Shown: positions 16,948-25,763 of the stretch, one piece after another | How the letters are laid out: the number at the start of each line of letters is the position of its first letter | Numbering within the stretch: position 1 is the first letter of the stretch | Origin: Glaciecola siphonariae | GTDB lineage: Bacteria > Pseudomonadota > Gammaproteobacteria > Enterobacterales > Alteromonadaceae | DNA: 64,000 nucleotides | NCBI RefSeq assembly: GCF_042652645.1 | Contig: NZ_JBHSGU010000009.1 | Coordinates: 124,001 to 188,000, forward strand | Direction: 5' to 3' | Translations under genes and position numbers: made by a program | Notes under the pieces: model-generated | Told to the model about the DNA's origin: nothing | The model's input: only the letters and a program-made list of their open reading frames with translations | Database searches by the model: none

Positions 16948-17140
16948 TCAATTTCCAATCCTAGAATGCAAATAGCCAAAAAAATTATGTATGCGTGTAA
17001 ACCTTTTGCTTAATCCTTGCGACAGATACTATGACAGACACATGGATGCAAAAAAGGGAACAGCATGAGAGTGATAACTATTTTACTAGAGCGCATGCCA
17101 AGTGCAGCTTCACCACTGAAATTTGGACGAGCTTGAGTCT

Positions 17141-17749
17141 ATGAGCGTGCGAGTTGATGCAAAGTATCAAATGCCTAGTGGGTCAAAAGATGTCTCTGGC
17201 AAGTCGGTGCCCCCTCGCGAAGAGAATGATGCCCTAGCGACCACTGTGCGCGCAGCCCAAGCGGGAGATATAGACGCATTTAAGTCGCTGTACCAAACTC
17301 ACATTAATATGGTGTATGGCTTGTGTCATCGGCTGTGTGCAGACCGTTCACAAGCTGAAGATGCTGCACAAGAGGTGTTTGTTCAGGTGTGGCAAAAAAT
17401 ACAAAGCTTTGAACATCAGAGTAAGTTTTCTACATGGCTGCACAGCGTGGCTAGTCATGTTTGCGTTTCTTTTATCCGCAAGCAAAAGGGATGGTGGCAG
17501 CGTATGTTTTCGATAAGTACGGAGGTTGGCGAAATCGCGCAGCAAGAAGACACCGGGCATTTATCCGCAGATTCCATTGAAGGGCTGATAGCGGGATTAC
17601 CTCAGCGAACGCGGCTTGTTTTTGTATTACACGGCATTGAAGGATACCGACATGAGCAAATTGCATCGATGCTCGATATTTCAGTTAACACAAGTAAAGT
17701 GCAGTTTCATCGGGCCAGAACACTGTTGGAGGCAGCATTAAATGAGTAA
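17141..17749 (+). CDS. ECF-family RNA polymerase sigma factor
   Basis: About 202 residues from ATG 17141; a TTG at 17123 is in frame. Region 2 (about 40-110: FKSLYQTHINMVYGLCHRLC, AEDAAQEVFVQVWQKI, KFSTWLHSVASHVC) and region 4 (GLPQRTRLVFVLHGIEGYRH, IASMLDISVNTSKVQFHRAR) are clear, with no region 1 or 3. It overlaps the next gene by 8 bases. With the following membrane protein and the DUF4097 protein it forms a typical ECF sigma/regulator/target operon, probably responding to an envelope signal. Confidence 0.9.
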   Translation: MSVRVDAKYQMPSGSKDVSGKSVPPREENDALATTVRAAQAGDIDAFKSLYQTHINMVYGLCHRLCADRSQAEDAAQEVFVQVWQKIQSFEHQSKFSTWLHSVASHVCVSFIRKQKGWWQRMFSISTEVGEIAQQEDTGHLSADSIEGLIAGLPQRTRLVFVLHGIEGYRHEQIASMLDISVNTSKVQFHRARTLLEAALNE

Positions 17750-18317
17750 ATCAAACGTCGATGTACGAAATTCAGTGCCTGATGCCAGTGCTTCGCAAGC
17801 ACATCAAAATGCAAACAGCTTAACGCAAAAGTTGAGTGAAATTAGGCGTGAAAGAGAGCCAGAGAAGGACCTTTGGCCAGGTATCGAGTTTGCGATTATC
17901 AGCGATAAACAAAAACAGCAGCAAGATAATCACGCCTCACGCTTGCAAGGCGCGAAAGCGACAAAATCTAGACGCGTTTATTTGGCAGCAGCCGCCAGCG
18001 TGTGCTTGTTGGTTTTGATTGCCAATATGGGTTTTGAGTACATGGCCCAGCATAATACTCAATCGCTGATTGCAAAGCTAAGCGCAGAGCACCAGCAGCA
18101 GAAACAAGCACTATTGATAAGTGTTCAAGACGCTGTACCGGCCACCAATAACTGGCAGCAGCAACTTGCAGATTTAGATGAAGCTGAGCGTGCCATTAAA
18201 CAAGCTTTAGACGAAGCGCCCAACAACCCTGCGCTGATAAAAATGTTGAAGCATGTTTATCAGCAGCAATTAGCCATAATCGAGCGGGTACATGCACCTG
18301 CTTGGCAACAAATTTAG
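17742..18317 (+). CDS. Putative anti-sigma factor, single-pass membrane protein
   Basis: 191 residues. An N-terminal cytoplasmic part with KLSEIRREREPEKDLWPGIE (the D-LW-I pattern common in proteins paired with ECF factors) is followed by one membrane helix (YLAAAASVCLLVLIANMGF, about 76-95) and a periplasmic helical region rich in Gln, Ala and Glu. The start overlaps the sigma gene by 8 bases, which argues for coupled synthesis and direct interaction. It lacks the HxxxCxxC zinc motif of many ZAS anti-sigma factors. Role inferred from topology and context. Confidence 0.7.
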   Translation: MSKSNVDVRNSVPDASASQAHQNANSLTQKLSEIRREREPEKDLWPGIEFAIISDKQKQQQDNHASRLQGAKATKSRRVYLAAAASVCLLVLIANMGFEYMAQHNTQSLIAKLSAEHQQQKQALLISVQDAVPATNNWQQQLADLDEAERAIKQALDEAPNNPALIKMLKHVYQQQLAIIERVHAPAWQQI

Positions 18318-18325
18318 GAGTTTTT

Positions 18326-19309
18326 ATGTTTACACTTAGCCACAAAATTAACTCACTTGCCATATGCTTTGCCTTACTTATTCTTCTGCTGAGCGGCGAG
18401 GCACTGGCATCGCAAAAAGTCGATGAAACGCTGGAGGCAGACCTCGATAGCCTCATACAAATTGAGCATGTATCAGGGTCGGCCAAGATTATTGGTTGGG
18501 AAAACGCTCAGGTAAAAGTAGAAGGAACACTCGGGGACGATACCGAAGAGTTTATTTTTGAGAGGAACGGTAAATCAATAGAAATACGTGTAGAGATTAA
18601 GCAAAAAAGCTCATGGGGTGGCTGGAACAGTGGCAGTGTAGATGGTGATAAGCTTGTGATTTATGTACCCAAACAAAGCCGAGTAGAGTATGACACCACC
18701 AATGCTGACGTTGAGCTTGAAAATATCGAGGGAGGCAGTGATATTGAAGTGGTAAATGGCGACATTGACGCAAAGGGTTTATCGGGCCGGGTGCAGCTTG
18801 AATCGGTGAATGGTGATATTAACGCCAAAGCGATTAATGGTGACGTGCGCGTTGAAACGGTAAATGGTGATATTGAGTTAGAGCAAGTGAGCGGCAGGAC
18901 CCTCAAGGCCAGCTCAGTCAATGGCGGCCTACAGGCAGTGAGCTCGGCCGAAGAACTTTATGCTGAAACGGTTAACGGTGACATTGAATTTACTCTACAA
19001 GAGATATCTGCGGTAGATGCACAAACCGTAAATGGCTCGATAGAACTGAGCATGAGCTTACAGTCAGGCGCTGTGGTGAAGGCAGGTTCGGTAGGCGGAA
19101 GTATCACGCTTCATCTACCTAAGCAAACGGAAGCTAAATTCGACATCGAAGCGCACGCCGGTGGCAGTATTCGAAATCGGCTCACAGCCGATAAACCAAA
19201 CAAGGCAGAATATGGTCCGCGTTCATGGTTATCGTTTAATAAGGGAAGTCCAGATGCCACTGTCGATATCACAACGGTGCATGGAACAGTTGTCCTTACT
19301 GCGCAGTAG
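18326..19309 (+). CDS. Secreted DUF4097 beta-repeat protein
   Basis: 327 residues from ATG 18326, chosen because AGGAG (18316-18320) precedes it. A signal peptide (ICFALLILLLSGEALASQ) leads into repeated VNGDI units (VVNGDIDAKG, SVNGDINAKA, TVNGDIELEQ, TVNGDIEFTL, TVNGSIELSM) characteristic of DUF4097, a right-handed beta-helix-like fold. It probably sits in the periplasm or on the cell surface. It is the third gene of the sigma factor operon and a plausible sensor or effector of that system; ligand unknown. Confidence 0.85.
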   Translation: MFTLSHKINSLAICFALLILLLSGEALASQKVDETLEADLDSLIQIEHVSGSAKIIGWENAQVKVEGTLGDDTEEFIFERNGKSIEIRVEIKQKSSWGGWNSGSVDGDKLVIYVPKQSRVEYDTTNADVELENIEGGSDIEVVNGDIDAKGLSGRVQLESVNGDINAKAINGDVRVETVNGDIELEQVSGRTLKASSVNGGLQAVSSAEELYAETVNGDIEFTLQEISAVDAQTVNGSIELSMSLQSGAVVKAGSVGGSITLHLPKQTEAKFDIEAHAGGSIRNRLTADKPNKAEYGPRSWLSFNKGSPDATVDITTVHGTVVLTAQ

Positions 19310-19386
19310 CCATATTGCTAATCTAGGCACAAATTAAACAATAAATCTGATGCACCGATATAGTATATACAGCGCACAGATGTTAA

Positions 19387-19420
19387 AAAAAGGTCATGCC
19401 AAAGGTGTGACCTTTTTGTT
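19387..19420 (+). terminator. Terminator after the sigma factor operon
   Basis: Stem AAAAGGTCATGCC / GGTGTGACCTTTT (19387-19400 with 19404-19417, two wobble pairs), loop AAA, followed by T-rich sequence. Confidence 0.8.
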
Positions 19421-19428
19421 TTTAGTTT

Positions 19429-20403
19429 ATGCTTAATAGGTTCCGTGTAGTGAGCTTGGGTATTTTGGGGTTGAAATTGAGAGTCAAAAATAAATCGTTA
19501 TTGTTAGCATGGTTAACGCTTTTGCCGTTAATGTGTTGCGTAGCCGTAATAAGCAGTGTTTTTGCGGATGAAAGCGCGCCTGGGCAGGAAAAACCCGCCT
19601 ATGATATCGATTTTGTATTTTTTGATGTGCGTGAGGTAGAGAGCTTCAATAAGGGGGAGCCAATAAGTGCAAGTGTCAACACTGCATTATTAGTGACCCA
19701 GCATCTTGATAAACAGGTAAAGTTAATCCACACCCCGGCTCAGCGTTTATGGCGAGTACTGGAACAACAAAAAGCTGCTTGTGTACCGAGTATGGTTAAG
19801 ACTAAAGAGCGAGAAGCGCAGTATCTTTTTTCCGAGCCCTTATTTATGACACTAAGCGCCAGAGTATTTGCACGTAACGACGACACCTTTGCAAACAGTC
19901 CTGCTATTGATGCCTCAGGTGAAATAAGCTCCATTGAAGATTTTATCTCTACCGTGCCTAACAGCCGCATTTTATATTCACGTCTTCGGTCGTACGGAAC
20001 ATTAATTGATGAACAAATCGCCGCCCTAGATAACGACAATAGAGAGGCAATATTTAGTCCTACTTATTTTGGCAAAGACATTGAGTTATTTTTGCGAGGA
20101 CGGGGTGACTTGTTAGTTGCCTCGCCGGTAACGATAGACCGATATTTTCCTGACCGCGAGACAGAGCTTTTGTCGTATTCAGTTAAAGGAAATCCACCCT
20201 ATATGGTGGGCCATTTTTTGTGCAACGACAGACCTGAATCCCGCAGGTTTCTTGAGGAGCTAAATCAAACCTTGCTTGCAATTTATCCCACTCAAGCGTT
20301 TAAAGACTCTCACCTAAACAACCATAGCGCGCAATTCCAAGAAGAGGTGTCACGCTATTTTGACCGTGTGTATTTGCAAGAAGAACAGGCTAGTACAAAC
20401 TAA
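19429..20403 (+). CDS. Periplasmic solute-binding-like protein (family 3 type)
   Basis: 324 residues from ATG 19429. The hydrophobic stretch LLLAWLTLLPLMCCVAVISS starts near residue 25 and is followed by VFADE, a good signal-peptidase site, so a later start is possible. The mature part has the layout of bacterial family-3 solute-binding proteins: VLEQQKAACVPSMVKTKERE, YLFSEPLF, then a hinge and RGDLLVASPVTIDRYFPDRE. No transporter genes adjoin it, so it may be a sensor-type or orphan binding protein. Ligand unknown. Confidence 0.7.
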   Translation: MLNRFRVVSLGILGLKLRVKNKSLLLAWLTLLPLMCCVAVISSVFADESAPGQEKPAYDIDFVFFDVREVESFNKGEPISASVNTALLVTQHLDKQVKLIHTPAQRLWRVLEQQKAACVPSMVKTKEREAQYLFSEPLFMTLSARVFARNDDTFANSPAIDASGEISSIEDFISTVPNSRILYSRLRSYGTLIDEQIAALDNDNREAIFSPTYFGKDIELFLRGRGDLLVASPVTIDRYFPDRETELLSYSVKGNPPYMVGHFLCNDRPESRRFLEELNQTLLAIYPTQAFKDSHLNNHSAQFQEEVSRYFDRVYLQEEQASTN

Positions 20404-20473
20404 AAATCGGTCGAGACAAATCGCATCTCATGAGCCATAATAGCCGACCGATTAAATGAAAAGTTAGTATCAA

Positions 20474-21853
20474 GTGGCGCAAACTCAAACCGATTCGATT
20501 GAAAAACTGAACATACCTCCTCACAGCATTGAGGCGGAGCAATCTGTGCTCGGCAGTTTAATGATATCGCCTGACGCATGGGACAAAGTTGCCAATGTGC
20601 TTATTGAATCTGACTTTTATAATCGTTCCCACCGCATTATTTATGCCTCTATTTTACGCCTAATAAACGCCAATCAATCGGTTGATACCGTCACAGTAAA
20701 AGACGAATTGAGTTTGCACAATCAACTAGATGATGCCGGCGGCTTTGTTTATTTAATTGAGCTTGCCAAAAATACCCCGAGCGCTGCCAACATCGGCGCA
20801 TATGCCTATAGCATTCGAGAAAAGGCGGTTATTAGAGAGCTCATTGGGGTTGCTCATGATATTGCAGAGGTAGGCTATAACCCAGAGGGACGAGACAGCA
20901 AAGAAGTATTAGACCTAGCTGAGACCAAAGTTTTTGAAATTGCAGAAAAGCGCACCGTTGCTGGTGAGGGCCCGGTCGATGTTAAGAGTGTTTTAAAGAA
21001 GACAGTCGACAGGCTTGATGAGCTAGTTAAACAAGACAATGAAGTTACAGGGGTATCTACCGGTTTTAATGACCTAGATAAAAAAACCAGTGGTTTACAG
21101 CGTTCTGACTTGATTATTGTAGCAGCCCGCCCCTCTATGGGAAAAACAACCTTTGCGATGAACTTGTGTGAAAACGCGATGATGATGCAAGACAAGCCCG
21201 TACTTGTATTTAGCTTGGAGATGCCCGCTGAGCAAATAATGATGAGGATGTTGGCGTCTTTGAGTAGGGTTGATCAAACCAAAATTCGAACCGCTAAACT
21301 TGACGATACTGACTGGGTAAAGCTGCAGCAAACCATGCAAAATCTGCATAAGCGTGACAACCTGTTTATTGACGATAGCTCCGGCCTAACACCGATGGAG
21401 TTGCGCACTCGCGCGCGCAAATTAGCACGTGAGAAGGGAGGCATTGCCATGATCATGGTGGATTATCTTCAGCTAATGCGTGTGCCTAGCTTATCTGATA
21501 ATCGTACCTTGGAAATTGCCGAAATATCCCGCTCTCTTAAGGCCCTTGCCAAAGAGCTTGAAGTGCCGGTAGTGGCGCTTTCTCAGCTCAATCGTGGATT
21601 GGAGCAACGCAGTGATAAGCGCCCAATCAACTCAGATTTGCGTGAGTCTGGCTCAATTGAGCAGGACGCAGATTTGATTATGTTTATTTACCGTGATGAG
21701 GTTTATCATGAGAATAGCGAATACAAAGGCATTGCTGAGATTATCATTGGTAAGCAGCGTAACGGTCCGATTGGCACCTCTAGGCTTACTTTCCAAGGGC
21801 AGTTTTCTCGCTTTGATAATTATGCAGGACCTGAATTTTCAGATGACTACTAG
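20474..21853 (+). CDS. dnaB: Replicative DNA helicase DnaB
   Basis: 459 residues from GTG 20474. The N-terminal domain (PPHSIEAEQSVLGSLMI) is followed by a linker and the RecA-like motor with Walker A ARPSMGKTTFAMN, EMPAEQIMMRML, Walker B IMVDYLQLM, VVALSQLNRGLEQRSDKRP and SGSIEQDADLI. It unwinds DNA at the replication fork. In related genomes it commonly follows rplI; here it is separated from rplI by about 15.5 kb of other genes. Confidence 0.98.
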   Translation: MAQTQTDSIEKLNIPPHSIEAEQSVLGSLMISPDAWDKVANVLIESDFYNRSHRIIYASILRLINANQSVDTVTVKDELSLHNQLDDAGGFVYLIELAKNTPSAANIGAYAYSIREKAVIRELIGVAHDIAEVGYNPEGRDSKEVLDLAETKVFEIAEKRTVAGEGPVDVKSVLKKTVDRLDELVKQDNEVTGVSTGFNDLDKKTSGLQRSDLIIVAARPSMGKTTFAMNLCENAMMMQDKPVLVFSLEMPAEQIMMRMLASLSRVDQTKIRTAKLDDTDWVKLQQTMQNLHKRDNLFIDDSSGLTPMELRTRARKLAREKGGIAMIMVDYLQLMRVPSLSDNRTLEIAEISRSLKALAKELEVPVVALSQLNRGLEQRSDKRPINSDLRESGSIEQDADLIMFIYRDEVYHENSEYKGIAEIIIGKQRNGPIGTSRLTFQGQFSRFDNYAGPEFSDDY

Positions 21854-21903
21854 GCTCGCGTAAAGGCATGTGAGCGCTACACGTTTACAATAGGAAATTG
21901 TCT

Positions 21904-22935
21904 ATGAATCGCAATCGCACTCGGTCAATAAAGTTTACCGCCATTATTTTACTATCTTGCTTATTCGCGCTACCCAATATGTTAACAGGCGCACTTGCGA
22001 GTCAAGTTCCCTATATTGAGATTGTAGATGAGCGCGCCCTTAACATTATTAGTCCTGATGCGGCCTTTGAAGTGCTCGGAACCGGTTACAGCTGGTCAGA
22101 GGGGCCTCTTTGGTTACCCGAGCAAGATATGCTTATTTTTTCAGATGTGCCGCAAAATACGCTTTATCAATACAAAGAAGGCGAAGGGGTGAGCGTTTAC
22201 TTAACACCCTCTGGTGCTACCGGCATCGATCAGAACGACTCTCAGCAAGGCGGCAACGGCTTGTTGCTACACCCAAACGGGCAGCTTGTTATCATGCAGC
22301 ACGGTGACCGACGTGTAGCGGCAATGGACGCAGCGCTCACACAAGCAGAGCCAAAGTTTGTGGCGCTTGCCGATAGTTATAATTCAAAGCGCTTTAATAG
22401 TCCTAATGACGGTGTGTTTCATTCAAACGGTGATTTATATTTTACAGACCCGCCTTACGGCCTTAAAAACGGCCGTAAAGATGCCAATAAGCAGCTAAGC
22501 TTTGACGGTATTTATCGATTGCGCCCCAGCGGCGAACTCACTCTTGAGGATGATAGCGTGCTTTATCCAAACGGTATCGTTTTAAGCACTGATCAATCAA
22601 AAGCGATTGTGGCGGCGTCTGATAGAGAGGCTGCAAAATGGTATCAGTATGATATTGATGCTAATGGGAGCTTGCGAAACAAGCGTGTTTTCTATGATGC
22701 GTCTAATTTAGTAGGGCAAGAAAACGAGCAAGGACTTCCTGATGGCATGGTGGTGCACAGTGCCGGTTATATCTTCGCGACCGGTCCCGGTGGAGTGTTC
22801 GTGTTTAATGAACTCGGCGAGCTTTTAGCCAAAATAAGAACGGGTAAGGCAACAGCCAACTGCACGCTTTCGGGTGATGAAAAAACCTTATATATGACCG
22901 CACACGATACGCTCATGCGGATAAACCTAAAGTGA
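21904..22935 (+). CDS. SMP-30/gluconolactonase-family secreted protein
   Basis: 343 residues from ATG 21904, with AGGA at 21892-21895 placed correctly; a TTG at 21898 is in frame. A signal peptide (FTAIILLSCLFALPNMLTGA) precedes a beta-propeller of the SMP-30/LRE type: GYSWSEGPLWLPEQDMLIFS, FNSPNDGVFHSNGDLYFTDP, LYPNGIVLS, GLPDGMVV. Conserved acidic and Asn residues for calcium (E in SEGP, N in SPND, N in YPNG, D in LPDG) are present. Relatives hydrolyse sugar lactones; the substrate here is not known. Confidence 0.88.
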   Translation: MNRNRTRSIKFTAIILLSCLFALPNMLTGALASQVPYIEIVDERALNIISPDAAFEVLGTGYSWSEGPLWLPEQDMLIFSDVPQNTLYQYKEGEGVSVYLTPSGATGIDQNDSQQGGNGLLLHPNGQLVIMQHGDRRVAAMDAALTQAEPKFVALADSYNSKRFNSPNDGVFHSNGDLYFTDPPYGLKNGRKDANKQLSFDGIYRLRPSGELTLEDDSVLYPNGIVLSTDQSKAIVAASDREAAKWYQYDIDANGSLRNKRVFYDASNLVGQENEQGLPDGMVVHSAGYIFATGPGGVFVFNELGELLAKIRTGKATANCTLSGDEKTLYMTAHDTLMRINLK

Positions 22936-23136
22936 TTTCCTAAGAATTATGCGTCATCTCTGCAAGGGGCCTTGCCGTTTAGCCCTATTGGTTTGATTAG
23001 TTCATCTGGCGAGTGGGATATGTGCATTTAAAAGTCGCTTTTCGCCGTTTAGGTCGTAAGCGTCGCCCAAACCTCGTCTATTGGTAGCACATATAGCTCT
23101 GCATGATGATGTTTTTGATAATATATCGGGGACAGC
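22936..23136. other. Border of the accessory island
   Basis: About 200 bp between the lactonase gene and the IS66 remnant. No coding frame or terminal inverted repeat was recognised here; probably leftover insertion-sequence end and intergenic DNA. Confidence 0.35.
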
Positions 23137-23451
23137 ATGTACAGAAAACGTCGAACCAAAGGAGAATGGAAAGCTAAGCTTGATGCGCAAGAGACCAGGG
23201 GAGTCACTACATTACAATACTGTGCCAAGTACGATATCCATTTGCAAACGTTTTACCCCAGAAAAAGCGATATCGATAAACCATGGCCCAAGCCGACCGC
23301 TAAAGCTTGGGCAAAAATCAGAAAACCTCAGCCTGTTACACAACATCCATCGCCGCAACTGAGTTTGCAGTATCAAGATATTGTGATTAGCATTTTGCAA
23401 ACTCCCGAGTCACGTTGGTTGAGCCAAGTCATCAAAGAGCTCGCGTCATGA
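23137..23451 (+). CDS. IS66-family accessory protein (TnpA-like)
   Basis: 104 residues, MYRKRRTKGEWKAKLDAQ then VTTLQYCAKYDIHLQTFYPR, a helix-turn-helix layout typical of the first ORF of IS66 elements. The gene may be intact, but its partner ORFs are not: the next frame is a shortened TnpB and no TnpC transposase follows. Its stop overlaps the TnpB start (ATGA), as in complete elements. Confidence 0.7.
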   Translation: MYRKRRTKGEWKAKLDAQETRGVTTLQYCAKYDIHLQTFYPRKSDIDKPWPKPTAKAWAKIRKPQPVTQHPSPQLSLQYQDIVISILQTPESRWLSQVIKELAS

Positions 23452-23705
23452 GAATGTTTGTCGAGCCAAAACTTGAGGTCTCCCCATTTGACGATGCGAT
23501 GTTTATCTTTTGCAACAAAAAGCAAGATAAACTCAAAATTGTCTATTGGGATAAAACCCGCTTTGCCATGTGGTACAAGGTGCTGCAAAAAAAATCGTTT
23601 AAATGGCCTAAAGTAGACGACATGAGCCATCTTAGGTTGAGTGAGCAGCAGTTAACATGGCTCTTAGGTGGCTATGATGTGATTGGGCATCGCACGCTTA
23701 GTTAC
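23448..23705 (+). pseudogene. IS66 TnpB remnant
   Basis: From ATG 23448: MRMFVEPKLEVSPFDDAMFI, FCNKKQDKLKIVYWDKTRFA, MWYKVLQKKSFKWP, LTWLLGGYDVIGHRTLSY. These are the TnpB signature segments, but the N-terminal part that normally carries VDFRKSIDGL is missing, and the reading frame passes into Rhs-locus sequence near 23700. The element is a dead stub, without tnpC. Confidence 0.75.
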
Positions 23706-23964
23706 CAGTGCAGACTCAGGAAAACAACTCTCTGTTGAAATAGCATTCAATGATGGTGATGGTTTCAGCGAACAGATCGTAAGTGACAAGACTGCTCCTG
23801 TCGTAGCGGAGGGCGAGCCTGTTCCCGGCGCATACTCAATGGAGAAAACATTTGTGTACGATGCGCTCGGCCGCTTGGTAACTGTAAAAAAAGACGGTGA
23901 GCAAATACGTAAGTATAAGTTAGACAAGGCTGGAAACAGAACAAGCATTGAAGGAGAAAAATAA
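23683..23964 (+). pseudogene. YD-repeat protein, 3' part only
   Basis: The frame carries FVYDALGRLVTVKKDGEQIRKYKLDKAGNR, a YD-repeat unit, and ends at TAA 23962-23964, which overlaps the ATG of the next Rhs gene (TAATG). Its 5' end is cut at the IS66 remnant; the only upstream start is a TTG at 23683 inside the junction. It was probably a small secreted YD-repeat gene at the head of the Rhs operon. Confidence 0.6.
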
Positions 23965-25753
23965 TGAAAGGGATTTATAACAACTGCATGCTAGTGTCGT
24001 TCTTGCTTGCCACCAACACTTCTTATGCACTGCAAGAAGAAGTGGCTGACCCAATGCAAGTGCTCGCTGAGCAACTCAGCAGCGCCAGTGGCCCAAATGC
24101 TTCAATCGCTCCACCATCGGACTTAAGCTCGCATGACGAGGCTGGTGTTAATTTGCTATCTGGGAGTGCAACGTTATCCCAAACTGACTTAAAAATAGGC
24201 AACGGTGACTTATCATTAGAGCACACAATACTGAGTTATGCTGGACATTTTAGTCGCTTTTACGACTTGCGCGCGTCCTATATAGACATTGACCCCGGCG
24301 CCGGTGGTTTATATGCAACTGTTCGCTTAGGGACTGAAGTAAAGCAATTTACAAAACATAGCGGTGTATATAAAGCAAACAAACCTGATGGTTCTACCTT
24401 AATAAGAACGAGCGATAATTATTGGTTGTATACCTCATCTGATGGCACCGAATATCATATGTCCTCGCCTGGACGGATTGTTTATCCTAACGGATATACA
24501 CTGACTCTTGGCCCTAATTACATTACCACAAATAATGGCCTGCAATTTAAATACACGTACAGCGATTGGCCCATTGATAGCCGCAATACCAACAATAAAA
24601 TCGAAAAAATTACTGCAATTAATTTGGCGATCGAGTATTGCGACCAAAACATCAATGACTGTAGTCTCAACAATTCATGGCCAACAACTATTTATGACTG
24701 GGATGATATACCTGCCAGCACCGGCGTTGAATTTAATTTTACTGTGACTGACGGCCTAGGAATTGAAACCCGTTACGTGCAAAAAAATTCTTTTTGGAAG
24801 AGTCGCTTTCGACTCCAATTCGAGTCGTAAAAATATATTAAAATGGGTTAACGAAACCCAGCACGGAATACTCATATTACGAATGGAAGAGTTGTTTTGA
24901 TTCAACAGGGGGTTACTTTTGGAGTTGCTCAGGTTCTCGGCTATTGGTAGAGGAAGCGAAGGTAAATGGCGTTAAGCATGAATATACATGGAATAGTACC
25001 GGTGGAGTTACCTCAAGCATAACCGCTAGCAAGCAAAGTGATAAGGGTAATGCAAGCATAAGTGCTACTGCCTACAAAGGGGGAGAACCACAAATAGGTA
25101 GCTCATCTTGGGTCAGTGGAAATGCACTTTATGATGGAATTGGTCGAAACCTCATCACTGAACTTACTGAAAAAGGCATCAAAAGCACATTTGAGTATGA
25201 TGCGCGCAGAAATGTCTTCAAACGAACACAACACTCTGCAGCACTTCCAGACGTTCCCGCCTTGGCGAATATCGTAGAAGAGGCAAGCTATCCAACAACG
25301 TGCACTAATATTAAAACATGCAACAAGCCCACTTATATTATTGATGGTGAGGGTAACAAAACTGAATTTGATTACCATGACGAAACGGGACTCGTTAAAC
25401 GTATTCGTTCTCCAGAAAATGCGCAAGGAATCCGCCCTACACAATTTTTTAGATATCAAAAGCACTACGCATATTACAGAAAGGGTAGCAATAGAGTAGT
25501 CAAAGCAGCTACGCCCATATGGCTATTAACGGAGACTGAAACGTGTGTCGAAAAAGCAGCATCTGCAACTGCATGCGCACCGAGTGATGCTCTCAAAACT
25601 AAATATGAGTACAGCAATAATAACTTGTGGTTAAGCGCAAAAATAGATGTTGCTACTGACGGATCAACACGGCGAACATGCTATGCCTACGATATTTACG
25701 GCAATATGATTGGAGAAATTTCTCCCAACGCTAAACTAAGCACCTGCCCATAA
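23964..25753 (+). pseudogene. Secreted Rhs/YD-repeat protein, N-terminal half gene, frameshifted
   Basis: Begins with a signal peptide (NCMLVSFLLATNTSYALQEE) and the start of an Rhs shell (GVNLLSGSATLSQTDLKIGN, LSYAGHFSRFYDL). The frame ends at 24830, but protein continues in other frames: VAFDSNSSRKNILKWVNE, then TEYSYYEWKSCFDSTGGYFW through to the 24944-25753 frame (FEYDARRNVFKRTQHSAA; GEISPNAKLSTCP). Removing one T from the run 24791-24795 and one C from 24857-24859 restores a single frame of about 595 codons. Either a recent pseudogene or homopolymer sequence errors. The next Rhs gene starts 10 bp after its stop. Confidence 0.75.
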
Positions 25754-25763
25754 GGATATGAAC

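Noticed and set aside
16948..17140. Gene between the Rhs scrap and the sigma factor
   Set aside because: Frames here are short and not protein-like; treated as intergenic.
18700..19080. Regular short repeats that could suggest a repeat array
   Set aside because: They encode the VNGDI repeats of a DUF4097 protein; spacing is irregular and there are no spacers, so not a CRISPR array.
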